Below, one piece after another: positions 12,256 to 21,336 of a DNA stretch of 64,000 bases. The notes beneath the pieces were generated by a model. It ran no database searches and was not told the DNA's origin. It saw only the letters and a list, made by a program, of their open reading frames with translations. A program made the translations under genes and the position numbers. Location: NCBI GenBank assembly GCA_963931865.1, contig OZ007511.1:9195840-9259839 (forward strand), written 5' to 3'. Numbering within the stretch: position 1 is the stretch's first letter; each line of letters starts with the position of its first letter. Source of the stretch: Axinella damicornis. Taxonomy: Eukaryota > Porifera > Demospongiae > Axinellida > Axinellidae.

Positions 12256-15126
12256 ATGGCCGAGGCGTTGGCGAAGAAGAAACGGATTCGTGGCGGCCAT
12301 CGAGCGTCCGCAACACGAATGGTGCAGCTGGTCAGTGAAATGATAGCTGCCTTTGTACACGACCCCACAAGCGAATTGAACACTAGACGGCTGCGGCAGT
12401 TGAAGATGAGTCTTGGGGAGAAGCTGGGCACCCTCAAGGGGTTGGACGGAGAGATCTTAGACTTGGTTGAAGAGGATGATGTAGCCGACGAAATTGAACA
12501 GGCTGATGCCTTCAAGGAGAAGATCTATGCAGCTACAGTTGACATTGACAGGTATTGTGTACCTAGTTCTAAAGGGAGCCCACCACCGGTAGATGACGGT
12601 GGCGCGTCTGGCTCAGGCCGAACTCGAGGGGCGCCTCATGGTGCACGGGTGAAGCTGCCAAAGTTGGCTATTCGCCCTTTCAATGGTGACATTACTAACT
12701 GGACCACATTTTGGGACTCCTTCGAGTCGGCCATCGACAGCAGCCCAGGGTTGACTGACATTGACAAGTTTAACTACTTGAAATCTCTGCTAGAGAAGTC
12801 AGCTGCTGAAGCGATATCTGGACTGACCCTCACAGCAGACAACTACAGGGATGCAGTCTCGATCCTCAAAAAGAGATTTGGTAACAAGCAACAAATTGTG
12901 AGCAAGCACATGGACATCCTCTTGAACCTGGAGGCTGTCTCATCGCAGCATAACCTCAAGGGCCTACGTCGCCTTTATGATGTGGTGGAATCTCAGGTCA
13001 GGGGCTTGAAATCACTCGGGGTTGATTCAAGCTCTTATGGAAGCTTGCTGTCCTCCGTGTTACTCCAGAAGATACCACCTGAGCTGCGTCTTGTTTTGAG
13101 TCGAGAGATAGCCGAAGGAGACTGGAATCTTGATGCATTGCTGAAGAAGCTTGAGCGGGAGATTGAGGCCAGAGAACGAGCAATGACCACCTCTACTCAG
13201 TCTGCCAGAAAACCAGGAACAGACAGTTCTGCTGGCACCGCTGCAACGTTCCTGACCCCAACCAGCGCCCCCTCATGTTGCTATTGTCATCAAGCTCACT
13301 TGTCAGGAAATTGCAGGGCTGTGCAGGATGTTGGTGAAAGGAAACAGATATTGATGAGGTCTGGCAGGTGTTTTGTGTGTTTGAAAAGGTACCACATTAG
13401 CCGAGATTGTCGTTCGGCTGTCAAGTGCCGGAAATGCGGTGGCAGACATCATGTTAGCATCTGTTTGAAGGGCTTATCAGGAAACAAGCCCTCAGTCGCC
13501 ACTCCTCGTACCTCAGAAGCCAACCAGGGCACGGTAACACGCCAGACGGATCTCAATCCGCAGGCTGTTGAGTACTCGCCTCCAACGACAAACTCGATGT
13601 ACACCAGTACTGGCATGGCTGTGTTGCTTCAGACAGCAAGAGCGCAAGTTTGCAATCTAGACAACCCACAGTCACCTATGGAGGTCAGAGTGATCTTGGA
13701 TGGTGGTAGCCAACGGTCATACATCACCCACCGGATCAGAGATGCCCTATCCTTACCTGCTGAATGCAAGCAGAGAATGTCCATTAAAACATTTGGATCG
13801 GAAAGGGGAGAAGTGCAAGATTGCGAGGTTGTGAGGGTTGGCATGAAGACCGTGGATGGAAATGTTCTCGAGCTGCCTCTCCTTGCTGTACCTCTAATCT
13901 GTGAGCCATTGGCCAACCAACCCATTGCCTATTGCAAGGCCGAATACCACCACCTGGCACAGCTGGAGTTGGCCGATGTTTGTGAGAAGGGGGGAGACAT
14001 GCCAATTGATGTCCTTATTGGGTCTGATCACTATTGGAAGTTGGTCACGGGCAAGATGGTGAAGGGCAAGAGAGGTCCTGCTGCTGTCTACACCAAGCTT
14101 GGTTGGGTGTTATCCGGACCTGCTGATATTCCTGACCAACATGTGTCCTCCGTCAACATTGTCCCTAGTCACACTCTGAGAGTCGACTCCCACCCACAGG
14201 CTGAGGAAGGATTGGATGCCACACTGAAGATGTTCTGGGAATTGGAATCCCTCGGCATTGGTGATGGGGATGTATCTGCATTGGAGGACTTCGACAAGGG
14301 AATTGTGTTCAAGGATGGTCGGTATCAGGTAGCCTTACCATGGAAGGAGTCACACCCAGTCCTCCCAGACAACTACCAACTTAGCAAGAAGCAGTTGCAG
14401 GGGCTGCTACACCGTCTCAGGCAGCATCCGTCACTCCTCAAGGAATATGACGCCACCATCAAAGGTCAGCTGAGCAATGGGATTGTGGAGAAGGTCAACG
14501 AGTCTGAATGTCAACCCATTGGTGAAACCCACCACATACCACATCACGCTGTCATCCGACAGGACAAGCAGACGACCAAGCTGCATGTGGTCTACGATGC
14601 CTCAGCCAAAACAGGTGGACCATCCTTGAACGAGTGCCTCTACACTGGGCCAAAGTTTGGACAGAACATTATGGATATTATCCTGAGGTTTCGGGTCCAC
14701 AACGTGGCACTGACTGCTGATATCGAGAAGGCCTTCTTGATGGTGTCGGTGTCTGAGGAGGACAGAGAGATCTTGAGGTTCTTGTGGGACCCAGGATCAG
14801 ATGGTGAAGTCAGAGGTGCTTGTGTTAGAGTCCACTCGTCTGGTGATCGAGTCACCCTCCTGAGACGACCTGTCCAACTTCTGTATCCACTGGAGGTGCG
14901 TTATTGTGATGACTCGAATGGCAGTGATGTCCCGAGCACCAGAGTCACTGACGGTTTGAGTATACGCCAAACGGAACGAGTCCATCAGAACGGAACTGGT
15001 ACAGATAATGACCCGGAGATGGAGACGAGTGGTGTGCCGGAAGGCCCCCAAGCTGTCCGTCGATCTCAACGAGTTGCAGCTCGAAATGCAAGAGAACTTA
15101 TCAGAATTCAGACCATGGACTCATAA
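12256..15126 (+). CDS. BEL/Pao Gag-protease-RT polyprotein with internal deletion
   Basis: This is an open frame of about 956 codons from ATG 12256. In order: an N-terminal coiled region, a DUF1759-type Gag domain (KLAIRPFNGDITNWTTFWDS), CCHC-like zinc knuckles (CYCHQAHLSGNC, CFVCLKRYHISRDC, CRKCGGRHHVSIC), an aspartic protease segment (VILDGGSQRSYI) and the start of reverse transcriptase (VVYDASAKTGG, LTADIEKAFL). After FLWDPGSD the frame jumps to RRPVQLLYPLEV, typical of the extreme C-terminus of BEL/Pao polyproteins. The rest of RT with its YVDD motif, RNase H and integrase are absent. The deletion keeps the frame open. The copy cannot encode its own mobilisation. Confidence 0.9.
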   Translation: MAEALAKKKRIRGGHRASATRMVQLVSEMIAAFVHDPTSELNTRRLRQLKMSLGEKLGTLKGLDGEILDLVEEDDVADEIEQADAFKEKIYAATVDIDRYCVPSSKGSPPPVDDGGASGSGRTRGAPHGARVKLPKLAIRPFNGDITNWTTFWDSFESAIDSSPGLTDIDKFNYLKSLLEKSAAEAISGLTLTADNYRDAVSILKKRFGNKQQIVSKHMDILLNLEAVSSQHNLKGLRRLYDVVESQVRGLKSLGVDSSSYGSLLSSVLLQKIPPELRLVLSREIAEGDWNLDALLKKLEREIEARERAMTTSTQSARKPGTDSSAGTAATFLTPTSAPSCCYCHQAHLSGNCRAVQDVGERKQILMRSGRCFVCLKRYHISRDCRSAVKCRKCGGRHHVSICLKGLSGNKPSVATPRTSEANQGTVTRQTDLNPQAVEYSPPTTNSMYTSTGMAVLLQTARAQVCNLDNPQSPMEVRVILDGGSQRSYITHRIRDALSLPAECKQRMSIKTFGSERGEVQDCEVVRVGMKTVDGNVLELPLLAVPLICEPLANQPIAYCKAEYHHLAQLELADVCEKGGDMPIDVLIGSDHYWKLVTGKMVKGKRGPAAVYTKLGWVLSGPADIPDQHVSSVNIVPSHTLRVDSHPQAEEGLDATLKMFWELESLGIGDGDVSALEDFDKGIVFKDGRYQVALPWKESHPVLPDNYQLSKKQLQGLLHRLRQHPSLLKEYDATIKGQLSNGIVEKVNESECQPIGETHHIPHHAVIRQDKQTTKLHVVYDASAKTGGPSLNECLYTGPKFGQNIMDIILRFRVHNVALTADIEKAFLMVSVSEEDREILRFLWDPGSDGEVRGACVRVHSSGDRVTLLRRPVQLLYPLEVRYCDDSNGSDVPSTRVTDGLSIRQTERVHQNGTGTDNDPEMETSGVPEGPQAVRRSQRVAARNARELIRIQTMDS

Positions 15127-15213
15127 CTGTGAGCGTGATAGTTACACATTGAACAATCTCATTCTTTACCTTGTAGCTCCTTTTGTTGACCAGAATTGGT
15201 CAACGGGGGAGGA

Positions 15214-15381
15214 TGTTGTGCCTTTAGATTGATTGTGTAACAGTCATGTGAGTATCATGTGATCATGCCATGTGTCCTTTGATGAATGAAAAAGATACTG
15301 AATTTGAGTGTTGTCTAGCTGTAGCGCTAACTAAGATCCCGAGAGGCTCGGAAACTGAAACTGCGATCGCGGTTCATTACA
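15214..15381 (+). repeat. 3' LTR of the internally deleted BEL/Pao element
   Basis: This 168-bp copy is identical by eye to 12022-12189 and is followed by the target duplication GTCAG. Confidence 0.95.
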
Positions 15382-15411
15382 GTCAGCTGATCTAACACCT
15401 CCAATCCCCAG

Positions 15412-15495
15412 ACATCTGACTCCACTAGCCCTGTGAAGAAACAACCGAAGAGGAAGACTCGCCGACGTTTCATCCAGATCGAGAGTGATAGTGAG
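15412..15495 (+). CDS. Basic/acidic module exon of the SET-recombinase gene
   Basis: The exon lies between acceptor ccaatccccag and donor GAG|gttaggg and has 28 codons in phase 0. It encodes TSDSTSPVKKQPKRKTRRRF, then IQIESDSE. It is a paralogue of exon 11089-11167: the preceding intron sequence is also duplicated (actccaaggtcag...cacctccaatccccag versus gctccatggtctg...cacctccattccccag). The basic stretch could act as a nuclear localisation signal, which is inference. The BEL/Pao element is inserted in the intron just before it. Confidence 0.6.
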
Positions 15496-15806
15496 GTTAG
15501 GGTTAACTCATTGCACCCACACTTGTGAATAATATTGATATTGAGTTGAAGGGGGAAAAGTTCCTCCTTCAGACTCATGATAGCAATGTACGTGTACAGT
15601 AGCTGTCAATAAAAAGTTTACGTTCCGTTTCCAAAGTACGATTGTTTTACGGTGCCAATTGTTCCGTTTCACGACTGTCTTTCGACCGTTTATTTAGAAC
15701 GGTAGGCACATTCCGAAATTCCGTTCTGCGCAGAGAGCACGGTCCGCGATCCGTAGTACGGTACGCGGTACGGAGCGTTTATTTTTTTACACGTTGAGCT
15801 AGAAAA

Positions 15807-16624
15807 ATGATGTTCAGTTCCTACAAGAAGCAACGCATTCTCTATTTCTTCTCAAAAGCCTACAAAGCGCCGACAATAGTGAAGCTGATGCGCGACGAAG
15901 GTCTACAGTGCAGCCGAGTGGGAATAGCGAAGTTTCTCAAGAAGTTCAGAGAGACTGGCACTATCAAGAGGCGCGCTGGATCTGGCCGGCCACCGAAAGT
16001 GACAGCAGAAATTAAACGGCTTGTAGAAGAACAAATGCGCCTCGATGACGAGACCACTGCAGTGCAACTCCACCGCCTCCTACAAAGCAAGGGTCACGAT
16101 ATATCTATAAAGACTATTCTACATTGTCGATCGTCCCTTGGCTGGACGTTCAGGGGAAGCGCCTATTGTCAACACATTCGCGAGGCCAACAGGGTGAAGC
16201 GGTTGGCTTGGGCTCGTGAGCACCTACATGACTCGTTCGACGAAGTGATCTGGTCAGATGAATCGAGCATACAAATGGAGTCTCACAGCCGATTTTACAG
16301 TCGAAAGCGTGGAGAAGCCCCAAGACCTAAGCAGAGGTATGTTTTATGTGATGTACAGGCTTCTCTATGATTGTATGAGACATGGCGCCTTATAGACGCT
16401 ATTGCTTGTCTCCCCTCTCCCCCCTAGGCACAAACACCCCCACAAAGGTCCACGTGTGGGCTGGAATCAGTTTGAAAGGCAGGACTGGCATTTGTATTTT
16501 CGAGGGGATAATGAAGAAAGAACTGTACACAGAGATCCTTGACCAGACATTGCTCCCCTTCATTAGAGAGACCTTCCCCCGGAGTCACAAATTCATGCAG
16601 GACAATGACCCGAAGCACACTTAG
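15807..16624 (+). pseudogene. Tc1/mariner transposase remnant
   Basis: The first block (15807-16367) has the N-terminal helix-turn-helix region (FLKKFRETGTIKRRAGSGRP) and the first catalytic Asp in VIWSDES. A second block (about 16428-16624) has KVHVWAGISLKGRTGICIFE and the second catalytic Asp region FMQDNDPKHT, then stops. The third acidic residue and C-terminus are missing. Between the blocks lies an intron-like gap (gtatgtt...cccccctag), but its ends do not restore the frame, so a frameshift is present. No clear terminal inverted repeats were found. It sits in an intron of the SET-recombinase gene. Confidence 0.85.
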
Positions 16625-17059
16625 TAGTACCTAAGGTTATCGATATGGATGGAGCTGCTACTGGTTATTAGTCACTTTATTCGTTGTAACATGCATGCAT
16701 GTGTTGATTGCCTGTTAAGAAAATACTTTAACAGTAAACCATGTTATACAAGAAAGTAAAGCAACTAGCTGCATGCACTTATACAAGATCAAAACAATGT
16801 TGGTAAACAGTTTGGAGTGAATTGTCTATGGCTTTTTGTGGCAAACACGTTTGCAGGCCTGGAGAAAGCCAATCCAACCGGATGGCATGTTCAACGAAAA
16901 GCTCCCCCCTCCTCCTCCACCTCCTGCCACACCCTAGTGCATCAACACACACTTTCCACAGCGGTTCAAACTCGGCCATACACACCTTTGCAGGCAAATG
17001 TAGGCGCTAACCGCACACCAGAATTTGACACCACTATCAGATCTGCTCACCTATAATAC

Positions 17060-17550
17060 TAGACGAATGCAGAACATTGTGGGGCGAGCCTGAGCGAGTA
17101 CATGCAGGTACTGAATGTGCATGGAGCAGTTGCATGTGCATGTCATCAGAATGTGAGTCTGCATGACGGAGAGTTAAGGACACAGACACAGATCACACCA
17201 GAGAAAGTTATGACCGCACTAATCATTGATTTCGTGCACTTGATCATGAAGCAGTCTGGCAGGTAGGTCCAGGAGCGGTCTCTGTTAGCCACTCACCGCC
17301 CCGCTATAGTCTCCATCCTTGCAAGGCCTTGTTGAGGTAGACTGTTCTCAGTTAGACCGGCGCGACATCATGATATCAACGCACGAGCATGCAGGAAGTA
17401 AGAGAACTCAGGTTGGAAATAACGCATGACGCAAGAACACGCAAAATACGACCAGGAAGTGATTTACGGCACGACGTACGATACATATATATATATATAT
17501 AGAAAAATTTACAGCAAACTCGTCTATGTGGGGCTCGCTCAGGCTCGCCC
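17060..17550. repeat. Inverted repeat pair, possible MITE (gggcgagcctgag)
   Basis: gtggggcgagcctgagcgag at about 17081 is matched in inverted form by ctcgctcaggctcgccccaa at about 17533. A related end, including gaatgcagggcattgtgggg read on the minus strand, occurs near 57850-57890. The pair suggests a roughly 490-bp non-autonomous element. No target duplication was verified. Confidence 0.5.
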
Positions 17551-17572
17551 CAATTATGCACTCTCGTCTCAG

Positions 17573-19551
17573 ATGTCAGATCCCCCTGAGAGCACTATGC
17601 TTGGGAAGAGGACGATAGTTGAACGTGATGGAAATGGTAGACTGAGCACATCTTGTCTGCCCATACTGGCAATTTGTGATTGCAAAACCTCCCTACTACA
17701 GATACCGGGGAACATCATGCTCCAAGCGAGGGAAGAGTCGTGCTCATAAGGACCCACAGCAACGTCAAGTTGAGGACATACACATGTACAGGCAACCTTA
17801 GTCTATAGCTAATGTAACTGACTCAGTGTCATGATTGTCATATGACCAGGGTTTTTTCTCAAGACGGAAGCAACTGCTGATTAACATTCTGGCTGGGGGT
17901 ATGAATGAACTTTCCCTCCATTCAACTGCAGAAAGATCAGTCGGATGAAGACCAGGTGGTGAGGAAAGTGTATGCTGACAAGCGATATCCGAAGTTTTGC
18001 CCAGTAGAGGGCTGCAAAACCACCCGACCACTCCTCAAACTGTCGCAGCACCTGAAGCAGTCGCACCCCAACCTCAGCGCTGAGGACAGAGCAGCACTGG
18101 TAAGGCAACAACCACGGGTGGCTAAGTGTGACGCCCAAAAGGTGCGGATCAGGCCACCAAGGGGCCAGCCAACCATACTACAGTTCGTGCAGTCCCCCAA
18201 GGAGCAGCCACAGTTCACCACCTCATCTCCCGTACCTGACCGTGACCCTAAGAAAAAGGGTTCAACAAGAACTTCCCGAAACTCGACATAAAGGCAAATC
18301 TGAAGATGATCTCCTTTCGGGAGTACATGTACCTGCAGGGGATTGATGGGAAATGTAAATCTGACACAGTGGCTAAGGCGGTGGCCACAGACATGTCCAA
18401 ATTCCTTAGATATGCCATGCCAGATGCTCCTTCACCCAAATGGGAAGTTGTGACAGACCACAGAAAGCTGATGGACTATCTTCGTAAAATGGAGAAGGAG
18501 GGCAACTGTGGTCCGGAAGGCCAGTTGCGCTTTCTTGACTCGGTCAACCATGCCCTTGGGTATGTTCGGTGCATGATCTTCTCTGAAGAGGACGCCACTC
18601 TCCATGTACGCTGTACAAAGTTGAAAAGCTCATCCAATCTTGGAAGACAACTCTGAGGAAGAAGAGGAGACTCCACCAAGAGGAGAACATGGAGGAGTTT
18701 TCCTCAAAGCCAATGTCCCTCAACGAGGTCACAGCAGTGGTTGAGAGCAAGGCGATGTGGGAACGATACGCTAATGTCACCCAGAGAATGAGAAGGGGGG
18801 AGGAGGTGACCAAGGAAGATGCCAAGATCTGTCTCATGGCCGTGGCATCCCTCCTCCTCTTCTCTGGATGGCAGCGGCCAGGGGCAGTGGAAAACTGCAC
18901 AATGGAAGAGTTTGGTATAAGGAGGCTGGTGGAAGATGATAGTGGGAGGAAGACCATAGTCATCAGGGTCGTGAGGCATAAGACAGCCTTGTCAGGGCCT
19001 GCAAAACTCGTTGTTGACTTTTGCCACTTCGAAAAACTCCTCATGTATGTCGATGTGGTGCGGCCCATTCTCGACCCCGAGGGGAGGTCACCACTCCTGC
19101 TCGTGAGGCAGGGTGGCATTCCCCAACAGCCAGCAGGGCAAGGAAGATTATTGGCACAGTAACCCACAAGAAGGCCACAGGTGCTGAGCACTGCCTCATC
19201 ACTAAACAGCTGAGCCACAGCCGTGCTGTCCACGAGAAATACTATGAGGCAATCACAAGCACTGTTACAGTAGGTGACGCGGCTAAAGCATTTCAGGTGA
19301 TGGAACGCCTTCATAAAGGTGAGGCGGTTCAAAAAGCGCAACAAAAGAAGGTTCCGTACAGTGATGAGGAGAAGGCTTTAGTTGACCAGTACTTTGCGAA
19401 CGCGATTCTCGCAGAAAGCACCCCATCGCTCGGGGAGTGTGACGAATTTCTCCATGGTTCTGGCATGAACCGAGATAAGAAGAGCGTTCAGGACCGAGTA
19501 AAAAACATAATAAAGAAAAAGAAAAAAGAGAGAGACCCAGAGCACGACTAG
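17573..19551 (+). CDS. C2H2 zinc finger and tyrosine-recombinase-like region, 3' part of the SET gene (frameshifted)
   Basis: Exon 17573-17636 encodes MSDPPESTMLGKRTIVERDG. A short exon near 17702-17768 follows, then a long exon from 17932. The long exon has a C2H2 finger (CPVEGC, then HLKQSH), a SAM-like core (FREYMYLQGIDGKCKSDTVA) as in integrase N-terminal domains, a catalytic-type segment with the first Arg (LFSGWQRPGAVENCTMEEF), VRHKTALSGPAKL, and the terminal box LSHSRAVHEKYYEA with a candidate nucleophilic Tyr. It ends in a Lys-rich tail (NIIKKKKKERDPEHD). The frame changes three times, near 18255, 18618 and 19130, each time as if one base were missing. Without repair the product is truncated after the finger. 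It resembles Crypton-like or domesticated tyrosine recombinases; the assignment is by motif order only. Confidence 0.65.
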
Positions 19552-19812
19552 GCTTCCAAACCAAAACATGTTAGCTGAAGTGACCCAAACCATCATGTTA
19601 TCTTCATGTTACCTACTCCATCTACCGAACAAACCATCATGTTACCAACTGCAACTTGTCAAACCCCATTCATCCAATTGATTCCATTGATCGACTTGAT
19701 ATTAGTTGTAACTTGTCTCCTTGCAACCAACAATTCGATTGAGGGCACACCTATACGAAACCTGCTGGTATACTGAAATGCTAATCTAACCAATAATAAT
19801 AATTAACCGTTA

Positions 19813-20240
19813 ACGAGGGGCAACTCCTGGTAGCCGTCGCAACGCCGGCTGCGACTCACCGTAGCGAAAGCTATCACAGTTAGTTCCAATTAACGCACAT
19901 GCCACGTGGCAACCACACTCTGTAAGCTGCCGATCGCTAGCAATGGCGGCCAAAGGGAAGACACGAAGTCACTTACAACTTTGCCAGCACGGTGAGTTTT
20001 GGCATGTAAGCGTCAGTGAATGACAGCGATCACGGCCGTGTGGTCAGAATCTTTGTGTGCCTTTGCTAAGAACGGTACTGCCACCGGAAGTTGGAGAGAG
20101 CACTCGAGCAATGGCGCTTGTATCTCCACCACCAAAGTGAGTTTCAGCACAATTATTATACGTTTGTCTAACTGCATGATAGCCATCATGACGGTGTAGT
20201 CAGAATCTCTGTAGACTTTTCCTGCGAGCTGAGGTTTGAT
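19813..20240 (+). repeat. Dispersed repeat copy A (ggggcaac...actcctggtag family)
   Basis: This is a direct, shorter copy of the element at 20258-20775. Shared blocks include gccggctgcgactc, ttagttccaattaacgcaca and atggcggccaaagggaagac followed by a gtgagt-like donor. Confidence 0.75.
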
Positions 20241-20257
20241 TATTTACATCAATTAAT

Positions 20258-20775
20258 GAGGGGCAACCGCACTCCTGGTAGCCGTTGCAACGCCGGCTGC
20301 GACTCGCCGTAGCGCAAGCCAAGTAGCGCAGTTAGTTCCAATTAACGCACATGCCATGTGGCAACCATGCTCAGTCGAACGAGCAATGGCGACCAAAGGG
20401 AAGACACGAAATTATAACAGCACTTACAACCTTACCAGCACGGTGAGTTTTGGTATGTAAGCGTCAGTGAACAACAGCGATTACGGCTGTGTGGTCAGAA
20501 TCTTTGTGGGCCCTTCGTATGACTGTACTGGCAACCAACGTTGAAGAGAACGATCGAGCAATGGCAGCCGACGGCACGACAAAAGCCATTGTATCTCCAC
20601 CACCAAGGTGAATTTCAGCACAATTATTATGTGGTTGTGTCACTGCATCATAGCGATCACGACGGTGTAGTCAGAATCTCTGTAGACCTTTCCTGCGTGC
20701 TGTGAGGTTCGATTAGGTTATTTAGATTATTTACGCGGCACAATTTTTCCCCTACCAGGAGTGTAATAATTTACT
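20258..20775 (+). repeat. Dispersed repeat copy B, left arm of a 4-kb inverted pair
   Basis: It starts gaggggcaaccgcactcctggtag and ends cccctaccaggagtgtaat, so it has its own short inverted ends (actcctggtag/ctaccaggagt). It carries two ATG-led mini reading frames each followed by a splice-donor-like gtgag/gtgaa. An inverted copy lies at 23828-24329. Confidence 0.8.
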
Positions 20776-21336
20776 AACAATTATTAACCAGTTAACAAAC
20801 GCCGCCTTTGATTAGTGGCTGCCCTCGAATAGTAGCCGCAGTAAATCGCATGATGAGTAGCCGCTGCGTTTGATTGAGGAAATACGGTATATACATGTAT
20901 ATGGATACTGGAAACTTTGCTCAGATATCAATGTCACATCACATACATGTACTATCACAATAGAGCGGTTGCATTGACGTCACAAAAACCACGTGACTGT
21001 CCCGTGTGGCAAAAGAACGTGGAGTTTAATGGCAACTGAATGGAAACTACCGTCTCACTTGTACTCCAGGTTGCGTAGCTGCTCGATCTAATCGGCATGG
21101 TAACTGTGCTACAGCGACAGTTCACACAGTAGTACTTCGTAAGTTCCGAGCTGCTTGCGTTTCTAAGATCACTGTAGAAATTACTACTTCTTGCCACACA
21201 CTCTTATGAAAGAAACGGAGTATAACGGAGGGTGTTTCGGTTGTTTTATGGCCGGTGATGTCAAGCGCAACTGCTCTATATCACACATCTCAACTATGGT
21301 GTACATGTACATGTACATCATACCAACACCACTGAC
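20776..21336. other. Intronic stretch with no supported exon
   Basis: It contains the inverted copy of the accgtatttcc repeat (20797-20890) and otherwise unassigned sequence inside the long PTB-SH2 gene intron. Confidence 0.3.

Larger units (their letters stand above)
12022..15381 (+). mobile_element. BEL/Pao LTR retrotransposon, internally deleted
   Basis: Identical 168-bp LTRs (12022-12189 and 15214-15381) begin TG and end CA. The 5-bp target duplication GTCAG lies at 12017-12021 and 15382-15386. A primer binding site TGGTCCTTCGAGCCGG follows the 5' LTR directly and is complementary to the 3' end of tRNA-Tyr as I know it. Identical LTRs and a perfect duplication imply a recent insertion. 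The element sits in an intron of the plus-strand SET-recombinase gene, in the same orientation as that gene. Confidence 0.95.

Noticed and set aside
12135..12515. Minus-strand frame overlapping the 5' end of the BEL/Pao element
   Set aside because: It is a shadow of the LTR and Gag start. A similar frame recurs at the 3' LTR only because the LTR is repeated.
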